Under the pieces are notes generated by a model. It was given only the letters and a program-made list of their open reading frames with translations. It ran no database searches and was not told where the DNA came from. DNA of 64,000 nt from Asanoa iriomotensis (GTDB lineage: Bacteria; Actinomycetota; Actinomycetes; Mycobacteriales; Micromonosporaceae), in the NCBI RefSeq assembly GCF_016862515.1, contig NZ_BONC01000029.1:36118-100117 (forward strand), in the 5' to 3' direction. This document shows positions 45,343-55,700 of the stretch, one piece after another; within the stretch, counting starts at the first letter, position 1, and every line of letters starts with the position of its first letter. The translations under genes were made by a program, and so were the position numbers.

Positions 45343-47903
45343 CGGTCGGCCTCGGGGCGGACGAACGGCACGATCACCGACGTGCGGTCGGTGTGCCGGT
45401 CGTGCAGGAGCGCGCGGTTGTCCCTAGGTTGCCAGTCGACCGGGCGGCCGAGCAGCAGGGTCACGTCGGACGCCGGCACGTTGAGGAAGACCAGGCCGGC
45501 GACGTCCTCGCGGGCCGCGGGACCGACCTCGTCGGTGAACCGGCGCAGCCCGCGCCACCACGACAGCAGGTGCACGCCCCGGCCGGGGCCAGTGCGCAGC
45601 ACGAGGCGGAGCCGGTCGGGCGGCAGCGAGCCGCTGGCCATCGCGTCCATGCCGAACACCACCATGTAGCCGGGCCGGTCGATGGTCAGCGCGTCGGCCA
45701 GGCCGGCCGCGGTGACGATGTCGACCTCCTGACGCTCGGCCAGGTCGCGGGCCAGCTCGGCGGCGATCTCGTCGCCTTCGGCGACCAACGACGCGATCAC
45801 GAATCTGGCGGTACGCGGTGCGTGGTGCGCGGCCACACCGCGGGCGGCGGCGTCGAGCACCCCGGCGCCGGCCGTGCTCGGGCCGATCACGGCGAGGTGC
45901 CGGCCGGGCGCGGTGTCGAGCGGGAAGGCGGCCGTGCTCAGCGCGACGTCGATGTGCCGGCCGAGCAGGGCGGCGGGGCGGGTGACCCGGCCGGCGAGCG
46001 CCGCGCGGAAGGTCGGGTCGTCGTTGAGGTGCTGGTGCGCGTACCCGGCGAAGACCTTGGGCGGAGCGGCGTCGGTCGCCCGGCGTTCCCAGAGTGCGTG
46101 GCGGAGCTTGACCAGGGCGGACCGGTCGGCGTGCGGGTCGGGGAAGCGGATCACCCGCTCGTGGCCGCGGGTCGCGCCGCGCGGGCCGCCGAGGCCGCCG
46201 GCGGTGTTGACCACCGCGGCGCCGAGGGGCAGGCCGGCGGCCGCGTCGTTGGTGGGCTCGAGCACGTCGCCGCCGCCGGGCAGGGCGACCCGCACCGGGA
46301 ACTGGCCGAAGATCGAGTCGCGCTTGGCGTAGAGGGCTTCGACGCCGAGCACGGTCTGGCTGGCCAGGACCAGATGGATGCCGTACGAGCGGCCCTTGCG
46401 CGCCAGCGACTCGAGCAGCGTGACGGCCTCGGTGGCGGCCCGGTCGGTGCCGGCCAGCAGCACCTGGAACTCGTCGATCACGCAGACGAGCCGTGGCAGG
46501 GGCTGGCTCTCGCGCAGGTCGGTGAAGCGGGTGACGCCGGCCTTCTTGTAGGCGACGGAGCGGCGGCCCATCTCGGCGTCGAGCTCGCGGAGGACGGCGA
46601 GGCCGTACTCCCGGTCGGACTCGACACCGACGGCGCGGGCGTGCGGCAGCCAGCTGCGGTCACGCTCGGTGGGCACGAACTCGGCGAACGAGATGCCCTC
46701 TTTGAAATCCAGCAGGTAGAGCGTCATCTCGTCGGGGCCGTAGCGGGTGGCCAGGCCGTACAGGACGTTGATCAGGAACGCGGTCTTGCCGGCGCCCGAC
46801 CGGCCGCCGATCATCCAGTGTGGAGTGAGGTCGTTGAACTGGAGGTTGACGGGCCGGTCGCCGTCCTGCCCGACGACGGTGGCGAGCCCCTGTGCGGAGT
46901 CGTCCGTCCAGGTCTCGTGCGGATCGTCGGGAAGCAGGTCGCCCAGGGTCAGCCGGGCGCTGGCGGCGAACCGGGCGGCAAGCTCGGCGCACACCCGCTC
47001 GAACAGATGCGGCGGCGGATCGTCGTCGAGGAACACGGGCGCGTTGAGCCCGACGTGCGGCGACGTCGCGAATCCGGCGCCCGGCGGGTCGCTGACGAGG
47101 GCGTACGGGTTGCGCAACGCGATCCGGGTGGCCAGCGGTAGCGGCTGTTGGGTGGTCTCCAACGTCAACGGCGGCGGTGGCCAACCGGCGACCACAAGAT
47201 GCAGCCCGGCGTCGGGCCCGGCCTGTGCCAACGCGGCGATCCGGGTGAGGTCGGCGGTCTCGGTCAGCTCGGGCAGGCTGGCGATGACGACGAGGAGGGT
47301 ACGTTCGCGCCGGGTGTGCCGGGCGGCGGTGGGTCGGGCGGGCCGCACCCACTGCTCGGCCTCGGCTAGCACGGCCCGCAGCCCGGTGCGATCGGTCGCG
47401 GGCGGCGGCATGAGCCCGGCATCGGCGAGCGCGGCGAACGGCGCGAACAGCATCCCACCACCGGCGGCGTCGACGGCCCGAACAAGCACGGACCCGGGCG
47501 GCGCGGCGGCGAGAAGCCTGAGCAGGAGGGCTCTTAAAAGGCCGGCCACCCGCGGATCACGAGCGTCGGCGTCGACGGTTAGATGCCCGGTGCCGAGCAG
47601 GGGCACAATCGCCGGAAACCGCGCGTCGTCCAGGGGTTGAGCGGTGCCGACGCGGACGAAGCCGGGGAGCCCCGGCCCGCCGAGCGGGGTGTCTTCGAAC
47701 CGAGCGTCAAGCTGCCCACCAAGCCAGCCGGGGGTGAGCACGCCGGCGGCGGCCCGGAGCCGCTCGGCGAGATCGTGCTGGGCCCGCTCATCGGCTACGG
47801 GAGCCCGCACACCGGCAACAGCCACCTCGGCGGCATCGACAACGGCAACCGCCTGCCGGTGCAGCGCGGCGGCTTCCAAGGCTCGCGCCTGCGCCCTCGA
47901 CAC
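45339..47903 (-). CDS. FtsK/SpoIIIE-type ATPase, EccC/YukB-like, with one intact and one degenerate ATPase domain
   Basis: About 854 residues from GTG 47903, six bases after GGAGG; frames further upstream run past any good start. The N-terminal 100 residues are helical. An FtsK-like domain has Walker A GGRSGAGKTAF (about 366) and Walker B LVCVIDEFQVLLAG, followed by ALPGGGDVLEPTND-type elements. A second domain has GPSTAGAGVLD (about 671) where GKS/T would be, so it probably does not hydrolyse ATP. There is no membrane helix, unlike eccC at 26569. It could power secretion or DNA transfer. Confidence 0.82.
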   Translation of the reverse strand: MSRAQARALEAAALHRQAVAVVDAAEVAVAGVRAPVADERAQHDLAERLRAAAGVLTPGWLGGQLDARFEDTPLGGPGLPGFVRVGTAQPLDDARFPAIVPLLGTGHLTVDADARDPRVAGLLRALLLRLLAAAPPGSVLVRAVDAAGGGMLFAPFAALADAGLMPPPATDRTGLRAVLAEAEQWVRPARPTAARHTRRERTLLVVIASLPELTETADLTRIAALAQAGPDAGLHLVVAGWPPPPLTLETTQQPLPLATRIALRNPYALVSDPPGAGFATSPHVGLNAPVFLDDDPPPHLFERVCAELAARFAASARLTLGDLLPDDPHETWTDDSAQGLATVVGQDGDRPVNLQFNDLTPHWMIGGRSGAGKTAFLINVLYGLATRYGPDEMTLYLLDFKEGISFAEFVPTERDRSWLPHARAVGVESDREYGLAVLRELDAEMGRRSVAYKKAGVTRFTDLRESQPLPRLVCVIDEFQVLLAGTDRAATEAVTLLESLARKGRSYGIHLVLASQTVLGVEALYAKRDSIFGQFPVRVALPGGGDVLEPTNDAAAGLPLGAAVVNTAGGLGGPRGATRGHERVIRFPDPHADRSALVKLRHALWERRATDAAPPKVFAGYAHQHLNDDPTFRAALAGRVTRPAALLGRHIDVALSTAAFPLDTAPGRHLAVIGPSTAGAGVLDAAARGVAAHHAPRTARFVIASLVAEGDEIAAELARDLAERQEVDIVTAAGLADALTIDRPGYMVVFGMDAMASGSLPPDRLRLVLRTGPGRGVHLLSWWRGLRRFTDEVGPAAREDVAGLVFLNVPASDVTLLLGRPVDWQPRDNRALLHDRHTDRTSVIVPFVRPEADR

Positions 47904-47989
47904 ACCGCTCACCTCCCGGAGTGACGGTATAGCAGCGCGGCAGAATGTCCCACGCTCCCCTCCGCGCGCCGTACGGCTAACCTCGGCAT

Positions 47990-48484
47990 GTGGCCGCCGC
48001 ATCCCCCACACGCACGACCCCAACGGAGCGAACCGCTCGCCCGCTGCGCCTACTCCTGATGGTCCTAGCCGGAGTAGCAACCCTCCTCTGCCTGGGCGGA
48101 GTAGGTGTAGGCATAAACCTGTACGACGAAGCCACCGCCGTTAAGCGCGACGAACCCGACATCGTCGTCGCGAACTACCTCGGCGCGCAGCTCGTCGAAC
48201 GGGACGATGCCACCGCGAAGCTCTACTCCTGTGCACAGGATCGAGGGCTGGAGCCTGTCCGGGCGCTCAAGCGTGACATCGAGATGCGCGAGCAGAGTTT
48301 TGACGTCTCGATCCTGGTTGACTGGGGGGCCCTTTCGGTCCAACCTGCCGGCGAAGACCGTCTCGTCACTACCGACATTGGACGAAGTCTCGCTGGCGGC
48401 GAACGTTCGGTACAGGTTTGGCGGTTCACCGTCGTTGACGAGAATGGCGGTTGGCGCGTGTGCTCGGCTGAACGGGCGAGCTAA
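47990..48484 (+). CDS. Membrane-anchored protein with an NTF2-like extracellular domain
   Basis: A 164-residue protein from GTG 47990. It has a short Thr-rich cytoplasmic start and one membrane helix (about 22-45). The extracellular domain (about 55-160) runs VVANYLGAQLVERDDATAKL to a final strand VQVWRFTVVDENGGWRVCSA, an NTF2-like pattern seen in accessory envelope proteins. It has a Cys pair (YSC and RVC). It is read opposite to the surrounding secretion genes, and its stop abuts the stop of the next gene. The function is unknown. Confidence 0.62.
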   Translation: MAAASPTRTTPTERTARPLRLLLMVLAGVATLLCLGGVGVGINLYDEATAVKRDEPDIVVANYLGAQLVERDDATAKLYSCAQDRGLEPVRALKRDIEMREQSFDVSILVDWGALSVQPAGEDRLVTTDIGRSLAGGERSVQVWRFTVVDENGGWRVCSAERAS

Positions 48485-49093
48485 CTACTCGATCCACAAG
48501 AGGTGCACCGGAACCTCCAGAGTCTTGGGGGCCTGCCCGCTCCACGCCCACCGGTACCACTCCAACTCGGTGGCCACCCTTACGCAGATGTCGCCATCGG
48601 CGTTTGTATGAATCTCTGTAACCGCGCGCAGGTCACGTCGCTCGACCCCGTCGACAACCTGGACGATGCGTCGACCCGAGAGGGCATCCACATCGACTGC
48701 GGCCATGGGCGTCCTGACGGCCGGGGAGTCGAGAGAGACTAGGCGGGCTATCACGTCCCGGTGGCCGACGTTGGCGGAGCCAGGGCCGCTACCGAGCGTC
48801 TCAACCCAGACACGTTCAATGGGCACCAACGGCGCGAAGACTTCGATCTGCTCGGATTCCGCGCGATACCACTCCTGTTCGGGTATCGCCGGCACGTAGG
48901 TGCGGCTGCCTTGCACGATCCGGTCGTCCGCGCGCAGGTCGCCACGCCAGCCAGCTCCGGGGAAACCGACGACCAGCCGCCGTCCCCGCAGGTCCTCCAC
49001 GTTTGCGGCCGGCATCGGCACGATCGGTCGAGGCGGCCTCGGTGCCCAGTCGGGCTGGCCGGAGAAAGGGTCCGGCATCGGCTCGCGGCTCAT
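48485..49093 (-). CDS. Protein of unknown function with an internal two-fold repeat
   Basis: A 202-residue protein from ATG 49093. Two segments of about 65 residues align: about 32-97 (DLRGRRLVVGFPG, RGDLRADDRI, EQEWYR, PLVPIERVWVE) and about 136-201 (ALSGRRIVQVVDG, RRDLRAVTEI, ELEWYR, VPVHLLWIE). Each repeat looks like a small beta-rich domain ending in a conserved W-(V/I)-E. There is no signal peptide or membrane helix. It is the last gene of the leftward secretion-gene run, 33 bases after the M23 protein, and so may belong to that system. Confidence 0.66.
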   Translation of the reverse strand: MSREPMPDPFSGQPDWAPRPPRPIVPMPAANVEDLRGRRLVVGFPGAGWRGDLRADDRIVQGSRTYVPAIPEQEWYRAESEQIEVFAPLVPIERVWVETLGSGPGSANVGHRDVIARLVSLDSPAVRTPMAAVDVDALSGRRIVQVVDGVERRDLRAVTEIHTNADGDICVRVATELEWYRWAWSGQAPKTLEVPVHLLWIE

Positions 49094-49126
49094 CCGTCGT
49101 CTCCGCTCCGCGCGCCCGCCCGCCGG

Positions 49127-50266
49127 CTATGCGCCTGTGCCCAGCGGCGCGCCTTGTTCTCGCATCCAGACCATGGGATTGGTCGCACCAGATGAACTGC
49201 GGTCGCCGTTCAGGTGCACCTCAAAGTGTAGGTGCGGACCTGAAGAGTGGCCGCTCGTGCCAACGATGCCAATCGGCTGACCGGCCGCTACGGTCTGCCC
49301 GACCCCCACCTTGGGGCGGTACAGCATGTGGCAGTAACGGGTGATCACGTCCCCTGCGTGCTTAATGTCGACATACCACCCGCAACCGGGCGTAGAGGGT
49401 GAGCCATCCCGGTCACATCGGAACGGGGGCTGCGAGTCGTTGTCGCAGCGCGAGACTATGACAGTGCCCGCCGCGGCAGCCAGGATGTCGTCACCCCGGG
49501 AGGCACCGAGATCGACGCCTTGGTGGTCAGGTCGCTCGGCTGTGCGGAAGCCCGAGACGAGGCCTGCCTTCACCGGCGCGGTCCAGCCCGACGCCGCCAC
49601 ATCGCCCATGGTGGTGCAGGCCAGTGCGACGCTGGCGCCGACCGCACGGGCCGCGCCGTCGGCCAACAGGTTCACGATCTCGGCCGCGTCCGGCTCGTGT
49701 TTGGCGTAGGCGTCAGGGAACGCACTGCGCTGCACTGCCTGCGCCGCGTCTGTCAACGGCAGCTTCTCCCAGCCGCGGACCTTGAGCAACTTCTGGTAGA
49801 ACTTGCGACTCGCGTAGACCGGGTCCTGCACCTGCTTGGGTGTGCCCCAACCCTGGCTCGGCCGCTGCTGGAAGAGGCCAAGTGAGTCGTGGTCGTTGCG
49901 GGCGCCGAGATAGCCGTGGTTAGTCAGCGACGACTCCTGCATCGCGGTCGCGACCGCGATCACCCAGCCCTTCGGTGGCACCTTCAGCTGTGCGCCGACG
50001 TTGATGATGGTCGCCGCGTTGCGGAGCTGAGCCTCGTTGTAGCCCGAGACGCTCGGCATGTCACCGTTGGCCGGTAGTGGGCCACCCGCACCGCAACCAT
50101 ATGTCGACAGCGTCTGATCGTCGTTGCTGAGCCCGTCCAGGAAAAAGGCGGCCATCCCACCCGCGCAGCACAGCACAGAGAGCGCCACTGTCAGCGCCAC
50201 AAACAGGACGACCTTTCGCGGCCGGCGTCGCCGACCCGCCTGCTCCAAATCTGCGGACAGTGTCAT
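49127..50266 (-). CDS. Two-domain peptidoglycan hydrolase (lytic transglycosylase-like plus M23), VirB1-like
   Basis: A 379-residue protein from ATG 50266, which overlaps the upstream stop (ATGA). A membrane helix lies at about 19-42. A lysozyme-like domain (about 68-200) has the catalytic-type Glu in VATAMQESSL and DSLGLFQQRPSQGWGT. A C-terminal M23 LytM domain (about 245-370) has HQGVDLGA and the HxH motif GPHLHFEVH, with all zinc ligands apparently present. Such fusions open the cell wall for conjugation and secretion machines. It lies in a run with VirB4-, VirB6- and VirB8-like genes. Confidence 0.88.
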   Translation of the reverse strand: MTLSADLEQAGRRRRPRKVVLFVALTVALSVLCCAGGMAAFFLDGLSNDDQTLSTYGCGAGGPLPANGDMPSVSGYNEAQLRNAATIINVGAQLKVPPKGWVIAVATAMQESSLTNHGYLGARNDHDSLGLFQQRPSQGWGTPKQVQDPVYASRKFYQKLLKVRGWEKLPLTDAAQAVQRSAFPDAYAKHEPDAAEIVNLLADGAARAVGASVALACTTMGDVAASGWTAPVKAGLVSGFRTAERPDHQGVDLGASRGDDILAAAAGTVIVSRCDNDSQPPFRCDRDGSPSTPGCGWYVDIKHAGDVITRYCHMLYRPKVGVGQTVAAGQPIGIVGTSGHSSGPHLHFEVHLNGDRSSSGATNPMVWMREQGAPLGTGA

Positions 50267-50832
50267 CCGCGCTCCCAGTCGACACCGTCCACCAACCACC
50301 GACCCTGCCCGACGACCATTCGGAGAACCAAGGTTCCGGAGTCGACCGGATAAGAGACCTCGGCCAGCCCGCTGCCCTGGGGCACCACCTTGGGCGGGCC
50401 GGTCAACCGCTGGGCCGGCACGACCACCGGGTCGACACCTTCGAGCTTTGTGGCGAGTTCCGCAGTCGCATTGGGCACGAGGGCCGCGTGCCAGGCATCG
50501 GCCTTCGCGGTGCGGTCGAGCCAGGCCTCCGCAAACGCCTCGGCGACCGTTTCCGGCTTGGCGCCGCCTGGGCTGAGACTCGGTCCCGGATCGAGCTTGG
50601 TCGACGAGGTCGGTGCGGGCTCGACGACGCCGTCGTCTCCCTCGCGGGAATCCGCGGACGCCTCGGCCGTCGAGGTCTCGACCGGCTGGAGGTTTCCGGT
50701 TGACCGGCCCTCTGGGCCGGCTACCACCCGCGCCACACCGACGATGCCGAGCACAACGATGGCCAGCACTACGGCCACACCGAGCCGCGAGCGAAGGACC
50801 GAGGTGCCGAGGAGTTGGAGTACCCGCCGCAA
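50263..50832 (-). CDS. VirB8/TcpC-like membrane-anchored secretion protein (tentative)
   Basis: About 189 residues from TTG 50832, five bases after GAGGTG. An N-terminal amphipathic part leads to one membrane helix (about 14-36), then a Ser/Pro/Glu linker (about 40-90) and an extracellular domain of about 95 residues (VAEAFAEAWLDRTAKADAWH, AELATKLEG, AEVSYPVDSGTLVLRM). The shape, a single anchor plus an NTF2-like domain, is that of VirB8/TcpC proteins of Gram-positive type IV systems. Sequence similarity is not obvious by eye, so the call rests on architecture and position. Confidence 0.6.
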   Translation of the reverse strand: MRRVLQLLGTSVLRSRLGVAVVLAIVVLGIVGVARVVAGPEGRSTGNLQPVETSTAEASADSREGDDGVVEPAPTSSTKLDPGPSLSPGGAKPETVAEAFAEAWLDRTAKADAWHAALVPNATAELATKLEGVDPVVVPAQRLTGPPKVVPQGSGLAEVSYPVDSGTLVLRMVVGQGRWLVDGVDWERG

Positions 50833-50836
50833 GGGG

Positions 50837-52741
50837 TCACCTCGCCTCGGAGCGGACCCGTGGTGGAGTGGCTGGCACGTCCTTCGAGGACTCCGGCCGG
50901 TAGATCGCGTAGCTGGCCGGCGCGGTGTCCGGGACCTCCGGCTCGACCCAACGGCCGGGGCGGCGACGCGACGGCGGGTTCGGCTGCGGCTGCGGCGTCT
51001 GCGGTGGAGCGTCGGAGCGCTCCTCCGGCCGGCTGCGTTCGCTGCCGGTCGGCGACGCGTGGCTGGGATCCTCGAGCCGCGCCTCTGGCCGCAACGTGGT
51101 CTGCTCGACCACGACGCCACGGCCCTTTCCTAGTTTCGGTTCGGCGGTGCCGCCCGGCTCGGCCACGTCGAGCTTCGCAGCCTCTCGCATGTCGCGGAAG
51201 AACCGCCGGTGCCAGGACCCAGCCGACGTGATCGCCGCCGTGCTGTCCTTGCCGCCGAGTTGTGTGATCCGTCGGTAGGGCCGGAGCAGCAACCAGCCGA
51301 CGACGCCGGTCAGCCACACCAGCACGACTTGGAGCCAGCCTGGGAGGGTCGGCGTGTTCATGACCAGGTCAACGGCGAAAAGATAGATCGCCGCACCAGT
51401 ACCGAAGATTGCGATGTTGAAGACGGCGGCGACGACGGCGTTGGCCAGCCTGCGGATCCCTGCGCTCGCCGGCCGCATCAAGCCAATCGTTCCGAGGATC
51501 GGCGCGGCAATCACGGCCCATCGGAATATTAGGAACCCGAGGAGAACGAGTAGCGAGGCCGTGAGGTCGAATAGCGCAAATAGGATGGCCGCCAGCAGCG
51601 CAATGAATCCGGCGCCCACTCTCTCCATGTCGCGACTGCCCTGGAGGTACTCGTAAGCCTCTGGGTCTTCGGACTTGATCTGTTCGGCAACCTTCATCCA
51701 CTGGTTGCTCTTCCGGGCGATGATCCCGTCGCGACTGTTCGGATTGTTGCGGATCTGCTGCAACTCCGACCACGTGAAGGACTTTGCGTCGTATAGCGCC
51801 AAACCGTACTTTTTCGCAACGTCGCTGTCGGCCGAGCCGAGGACCCCACGCACCCAGTTTCGGTAGAGCATCGTTTCGGTCACTGTGTCGCTGGCGCGAA
51901 CCGCAGGCGGGCGGTTGTCTTTACACGACTGCGGGTCATCCGCAAGGACGCATTGGCCGTCCTTGGGTTGGGGTCCGACGGCGTCGTGGACAACGCCTAA
52001 GGCGCTGACTAGAGTTCCGTCTGCGACGTTCGCCGACTTGACCGGCCAGGCGGCCAAGGCGGTGACCGCGACCATTACGAGGAGCGCCCACCCGGTCGTC
52101 GTCAGTGCGTTGCTCATGTCTGACTGACGAGAACGCCATATGAGGTAGAGGCCGACCACAGCCAGCGTGATGCCGCCGAACACTGTGAAGACCTTGGTGT
52201 AGATGGCCTTGGTGGCCTGGTCGACCAGCGGATCGGCCCAACCCCACATCGATTGGGGATCCCAGGCCCGCTCGCGCACCGCGTTCGACGCCCCAACGAC
52301 AGCTGTTGCGATCATGAGCTCGCCGTTGGCCACTGTGGTGAGGAAACGGTAGTCGGGGTGTAGGACGCTAGACGCGCACCCACCTTCCACGTCATAGGTG
52401 TTATAGCTATACCCCGCATATCCGTACCGGCCGTACATGCCGGCTACGCCCGACGTCCGGGGCGCCTCAGGCGTAGTCGTGAACCAGCCAGCGAGGCCGG
52501 CATCGGGCGTGCTCGGGGTCGGAGCTTTGAGACACTGCGCGCGTTCCGCCGCGACATCGGGCAGCTTGTCGACGCAGGCCTTGAAGTTGGATTCCCATTG
52601 TTCGATTGAGCACACGTCGCCCGGTGCCCGGGTGGGTAGTGGGGCCGCGGTGGCGCCGAGGGCGGGCCAGCTGATGGTGGCCGCGGCCGCTATCAGCAGG
52701 GTGAGGACCAGAGAGGCTACCCGTGCTCGCGCGCGAGCCAT
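50837..52741 (-). CDS. Polytopic membrane protein, VirB6/TrbL-like
   Basis: A 634-residue protein from ATG 52741. A signal peptide (about 8-33) and a large extracellular domain with four Cys (about 40-150) come first. At least six membrane helices follow in clusters (about 180-235, 365-420 and 435-490). A Pro/Glu/Arg-rich cytoplasmic tail of about 130 residues ends the protein. The mid-region includes FALFDLTASLLVLLGFLIFR and RPASAGIRRLANAVVAA, typical of VirB6/TrbL and mobile-element membrane proteins. It would form the inner-membrane channel of the secretion machine. It lies one base after the VirB4-like gene. Confidence 0.75.
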   Translation of the reverse strand: MARARARVASLVLTLLIAAAATISWPALGATAAPLPTRAPGDVCSIEQWESNFKACVDKLPDVAAERAQCLKAPTPSTPDAGLAGWFTTTPEAPRTSGVAGMYGRYGYAGYSYNTYDVEGGCASSVLHPDYRFLTTVANGELMIATAVVGASNAVRERAWDPQSMWGWADPLVDQATKAIYTKVFTVFGGITLAVVGLYLIWRSRQSDMSNALTTTGWALLVMVAVTALAAWPVKSANVADGTLVSALGVVHDAVGPQPKDGQCVLADDPQSCKDNRPPAVRASDTVTETMLYRNWVRGVLGSADSDVAKKYGLALYDAKSFTWSELQQIRNNPNSRDGIIARKSNQWMKVAEQIKSEDPEAYEYLQGSRDMERVGAGFIALLAAILFALFDLTASLLVLLGFLIFRWAVIAAPILGTIGLMRPASAGIRRLANAVVAAVFNIAIFGTGAAIYLFAVDLVMNTPTLPGWLQVVLVWLTGVVGWLLLRPYRRITQLGGKDSTAAITSAGSWHRRFFRDMREAAKLDVAEPGGTAEPKLGKGRGVVVEQTTLRPEARLEDPSHASPTGSERSRPEERSDAPPQTPQPQPNPPSRRRPGRWVEPEVPDTAPASYAIYRPESSKDVPATPPRVRSEAR

Positions 52742-55700
52742 CTACTCCTCCAGGTCGGCAGCAGGGGTGCCCGGCGGGAGGATGGACGGCGTGTTGGCCG
52801 CTACCGCCGGTGTCGTGTCCAGGTGGTCCAGGAGTCCGTTGACGTACGAGACGTCGACCCGGATCTTTTGGACCCGGCCGTCTACGTCGCGCATTACGAA
52901 CTCGCGGAAGCCTAGTCTTGAAGCCGATGAGGTGTCTACATTAGACAGCGACGCCAGTGTTGCCTCGTAGCCGTCGTTGACTGGGACGCGGAGCAGGCGC
53001 AGCGCCTCCGACGCGATTTCCTGGTCCTCCGCTATCCGGCCCACGAAGACCGTCGACACCAGGTTTTGCACGTCCAGGCCCAGGATGTCGCGCGGGTTCT
53101 GCGACGCCACCAGCGCTGACAGGTTCCATTTGCGGGAGTCGCGGGCCAGGCGCACCAGGAAGGAACGGCCTGAGCGCCAACCCTCCATGAAGTGGGCCTC
53201 GTCCAGGCCGACCATTTTGCGCGACGACATCGAGCCGCCGTAGCAGCGGCGGACGGCCAGGCGGTGGGCCGTGTGCAGCATCGGCAGCGCCAGCGCTTCC
53301 TCCGCCGACCAATATTCCCGCTCGATTTTCAGGTCCGGCAGGCGCAGGCCGGCCATCGTGATGACCGTCAGCGCCGCGTCGGCGCCGAGCAGGTGCTCCG
53401 GTGGGCGGCCGAAGAACAGGAGGGCGAGCGGCATCTCGGCCGTGTCCAGCAGCAGGTTGGCCAGTTCCTTGCCGTCGTCGTCGTCCATCGCGGCCAGGCA
53501 GGCGACCACGTCGTCCAGCGTCGACGTCTCCTCGGCCGGGACCTGGCGCACCGCGTGCCGGAGCAGCGTCGCCGTCGACGCCTGGCGGGCCACCTGCGGC
53601 GGCACCAGCATCTGGCAGATGTCCTGCACCAGCATCCGGCGCTCGGCCCGCGAGTTGGACACCGCGATCTCAAATTCCCGATCCCCGGGTGCGCCGAGCG
53701 AGAACTCCGTCCGCAAGGGCGTGGGGATCAGCGAATACGGCGCCAAAGTGCCCGCTTCGGAACCCGTCAGGTTCAACACCCGCGAGAACGGGCGAAGTTC
53801 CGGCATCGAGCACAGCCGGGCCAGCGGACCCGACGGGTCCAGCAGCGTCACCTGGACGCCCCGCCGAGCCGCCAGGTAGCCCAGCGCCCCCAGCAGCGTC
53901 GACTTGCCGCCGCCGGGCTCCGCTACGAAGACCGCCAGGCCCGATCGCTCGCGTACCTCCATCGGGAAGTGCAGGTCGAGGAAGACCGGCCGGCGGCAGG
54001 TGCCGGCCGTGCGGCCGATCAGGTCGCCGCGTCGGTCGCCGACCGTGGACGCCGCCTGTGGCAGCGCGGCCGCCAGCAGCTTGACCGGCATGCGGCGGAT
54101 GTAGCCGGTGTTGGCGATCGGCTCGCCCGGGATGAACTCGCGGGCCAGCCAGTCCTGGTTCTTCGGGTGCTGCAACGAGATCCGCAGCTCGCGCGAGTAG
54201 AGCTGGATCAGCCGGCGCGCCCGCTCCAGGCACTCGTCGCGGGTGCGGCCACCGACCGCGATGCGGTGCCAGCCGTGCGCCCGGGCCGACTCGACCGGCA
54301 GCCCGGTGGTCATCTCGTCGCCGATCACCAGTGCGCGCTTGGCCAGCCGCTCCAGCTCCGGCGGTGCGTCGATGCCGTGCTCGGCGTAGTCGAGCTGCTG
54401 CGACCTGATCATCCGGAGCCGGTGCTCGAGGTTGCGGAACGAGTCGCCGGAGCCGAGCACGTCGACCCGCGACGACAGCTCCATCGGCCACGGCAGCCGC
54501 TCGTGGAAGTGCATCCACGGCTCGTGCCGCTCCGGGATCTCCAGCGGCTCCATGCGGCCGACCGCCAGCACCGCCACGTGCCGTTCCTCGCCGGTCATCC
54601 GGTTGACGAGCTTGACCGTCGACCCGTACGGCGTGCGGTAGCGCTCGATCTGCTCGGTCAACCCCAGCAGGTCGCCGCGCTCCCACTGCCCGTTGGAGAC
54701 CGGGGACAGCGCGGTCGGTGGCGCCATGCACAGCGCGACCGAGCGGTAGAGCAGCCACTCCAGCTCGGTCGGGGTCACGCGGCGCCCGCGCATGCCGAAC
54801 GCGCCGAGCACCTCGTCGAACTGCTCGACGGTGCGGCCCAGCTTGCGCCGCTCACCCTCCGCGACGCCGCGGCCGAACGTACGCAGGACGCGCTCGGTCA
54901 TGGTGTTGCCCAGCGACCGGCGGGCGAACGTCACGCCGAGGTAGGTCTGCCCCTCGGCGTGGTTGACCGAGAGCAGGTGCCGCTGCGCCGCGACCAGGTG
55001 GTCGGACCACGACGTCGCGCCCGGGACGCCGGCCAGCGGTGACGGCGTGTGCGCGTCGACCGTGCGGGCCCACTCGTCGGCCGGGAACGGCCGGGTCGTG
55101 CGGCGCAGGTGCAGCCGGAACCCGGCAAGGCCGGCATATTGCTCCGAGATCGCCGACAGCAGCGCCTCGCGCTCGGCATCCGGCCGGAACGCCCAACGCA
55201 CCTCGGGCAGCCAGTACCACGCGGTCACCGTGTTGGGCGTGAAGGTCAGGTGGCCGGCGATCTCCGTGATCGCCAGGCCGATGGCCGGGTCGCGGTCGCC
55301 GAACTTGATCGCCGGCGGCTTGACCGTCACCGGCTTCTTGGCCGGCTCGCGGCGCTCCTTGCCCGCGCGGCGCGGCGGCTGCGCGGGCTCGCGGACCACC
55401 GGCAGCTGCGCGCCTGGCACGTCGGGCGCGCGCTCCGGACGCGCCGCCATCTCCGCACCGCGTTCCGGACCCGACGGCAGCGGGGGTACGCCCGAAGCCG
55501 GTCGCCGTGGCCGCGCCGGCTGTGGCGGCGCCAAGCGGCTCGCACTCGGCGGCTCCGCCCGGCGTCGCGGCTCGGGGCGGGCATCCTGGCGCGGCTCGGG
55601 CAGCCGTTCGCCAGGGTTGGCCCGGCTGACGATGCGCTGCCGGTCGACATCAGGCGCGACCCGCCGAGCGGGCTCGGCTCGCGACGACTCCACCCGAGGC

